Below are positions 6,667 to 7,396 of a stretch of 7,396 nt of DNA, one piece after another (position 1 is the first letter of the stretch; each line of letters begins with the position of its first letter). The translations under genes and the position numbers were made by a program. The stretch spans positions 1-7,396 of the forward strand of contig JAEVZQ010000380.1 in NCBI GenBank assembly GCA_023392135.1. Reading direction: 5' to 3'. Below the pieces are notes generated by a model that was not told the DNA's origin, did no database searches, and saw only the letters and a list, made by a program, of their open reading frames with translations. The stretch is from Pseudomonadota bacterium. GTDB taxonomy: Bacteria > Pseudomonadota > Alphaproteobacteria > Rhizobiales > Hyphomicrobiaceae.

Positions 6667-7396
6667 TGGAATCGCCCGCACGGGAAATTTCCACGCGCCC
6701 GGACATGCCGGTGCCCGTGCTTTCGGTTCGCAACCTGCACGTCGCCTTCGCCACCCGGCGGGCAGACCTTGTTGCGCTAGAGGGTGTGTCCTTCGACATC
6801 GCCAGGGGCGAAGTCCTGGGCGTAGTGGGAGAATCCGGAGCAGGCAAGTCGGTCACCGGCGCCGCGGTTATCGGACTGATCGAGCCGCCCGGACGCATCA
6901 CGTCAGGCGAAATCCACCTTCAGGGCGAGCGTATCGACAACCTTCCGCTGGGCGCGATGCGCAAGATCCGCGGCAAGCGCGTCGGCATGGTGTTCCAGGA
7001 CCCGCTGACCAGCCTCAATCCGCTGTTTCGTATCGGCGAGCAAATCGTCGAGACCATGACCGTGCATCTCGACGTCTCGACCGCCCACGCCCGTGAGCGT
7101 GCGATCGCGCTGCTGGGCGAAGTCGGTATTCCAGCCTCCGAGCAGCGCATCGACGCCTATCCGCACGAGCTATCGGGCGGTATGCGTCAGCGGGTGGTGC
7201 TCGCAATGGTCCTCTGCACGAGCCCGGAGTTGATCATCGCCGACGAGCCGACGACGGCGCTCGATGTTTCGGTCCAGGCACAGATCATCGCGCTGCTCAA
7301 GAAGCTGGCGAAGAGCCACGGCACCTCCGTCATGCTGATCACTCACGACATGGGAGTGATCGCCGAAATGGCGGATCGCGTGGCGGTCATGTACGC
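6666..7396 (+). CDS. ABC transporter ATP-binding protein, DppD/OppD type (3' end beyond window)
   Basis: An open frame of 243 codons running off the right edge. It encodes the nucleotide-binding subunit that powers the importer on the cytoplasmic face. The ATPase core is complete: Walker A GESGAGKS (55-62), Q-loop FQDP with Gln111, TSLNP (115-119) typical of the peptide/nickel class, ABC signature LSGGMRQR (169-176), Walker B LIIADEP (189-195) with catalytic Glu194, D-loop ALD (198-200), and switch His227 in ITHD. The C-terminal extension typical of DppD/OppD is missing only because the window ends. The ATG at 6666 overlaps the TGA of the upstream permease gene by one base and has GAGG (6654-6657) 8 nt ahead. 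About 17 residues precede the ATPase fold; an alternative ATG at 6705 would remove most of them but lacks the coupled overlap. A DppF-type partner is expected next. Confidence 0.95.
   Translation, partial: MESPAREISTRPDMPVPVLSVRNLHVAFATRRADLVALEGVSFDIARGEVLGVVGESGAGKSVTGAAVIGLIEPPGRITSGEIHLQGERIDNLPLGAMRKIRGKRVGMVFQDPLTSLNPLFRIGEQIVETMTVHLDVSTAHARERAIALLGEVGIPASEQRIDAYPHELSGGMRQRVVLAMVLCTSPELIIADEPTTALDVSVQAQIIALLKKLAKSHGTSVMLITHDMGVIAEMADRVAVMY

Overview
This is a GC-rich chromosomal window with ordinary bacterial gene density. It most likely comes from an alphaproteobacterium of the Hyphomicrobiales (Rhizobiales) type. That placement is an inference from the look of the GroEL/GroES proteins, the CIRCE-controlled groESL operon and the style of the peptide-type ABC transporter; no rRNA or other decisive marker is present.

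Layout. Positions 2-334 (+) are the 3' end of an MBL-fold metallohydrolase gene. It converges on the groESL operon, which lies on the minus strand: groES 2615-2325, then groEL 2203-563. The 228-bp convergent gap holds three successive stem-loops, at least two of which look like intrinsic terminators. The 121-bp groES-groEL spacer carries four in-phase degenerate heptanucleotide repeats. Upstream of groES are a good -35/-10 promoter (2735-2707) and a perfect CIRCE operator (2672-2698), which indicates repression by HrcA; the -10 region also resembles a heat-shock sigma-32 site. Divergent from groES, a separate promoter (2832-2860) drives a peptide-type ABC importer operon on the plus strand: a periplasmic solute-binding protein (2906-4504), two inner-membrane permeases (4714-5697 and 5707-6666) and an ATPase (6666 to beyond the window end). 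The ATPase is cut by the window edge and lacks its C-terminus.

How the genes work together. GroES and GroEL form the general chaperonin. The binding protein captures a peptide-like solute in the periplasm and hands it to the DppB/DppC-type permease pair, which is powered by the DppD-type ATPase; a DppF-type partner is expected downstream. The permease and ATPase genes are packed tightly (9-bp gap, then a 1-bp stop/start overlap). The binding-protein gene is separated from them by 209 bp, filled with a perfect 20-bp palindrome and two large hairpin elements.

The most unusual item is that pair of elements (4537-4613 and 4627-4704). They appear to be two diverged copies of one palindromic repeat family in opposite orientation. 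They share the same 10-bp outer stem, 4-nt A-rich bulge, 15/16-bp inner stem and a GCGGCA loop core, and the stem differences between them are compensatory. I see no defence island, CRISPR array, phage, toxin-antitoxin locus or novel enzyme system here.
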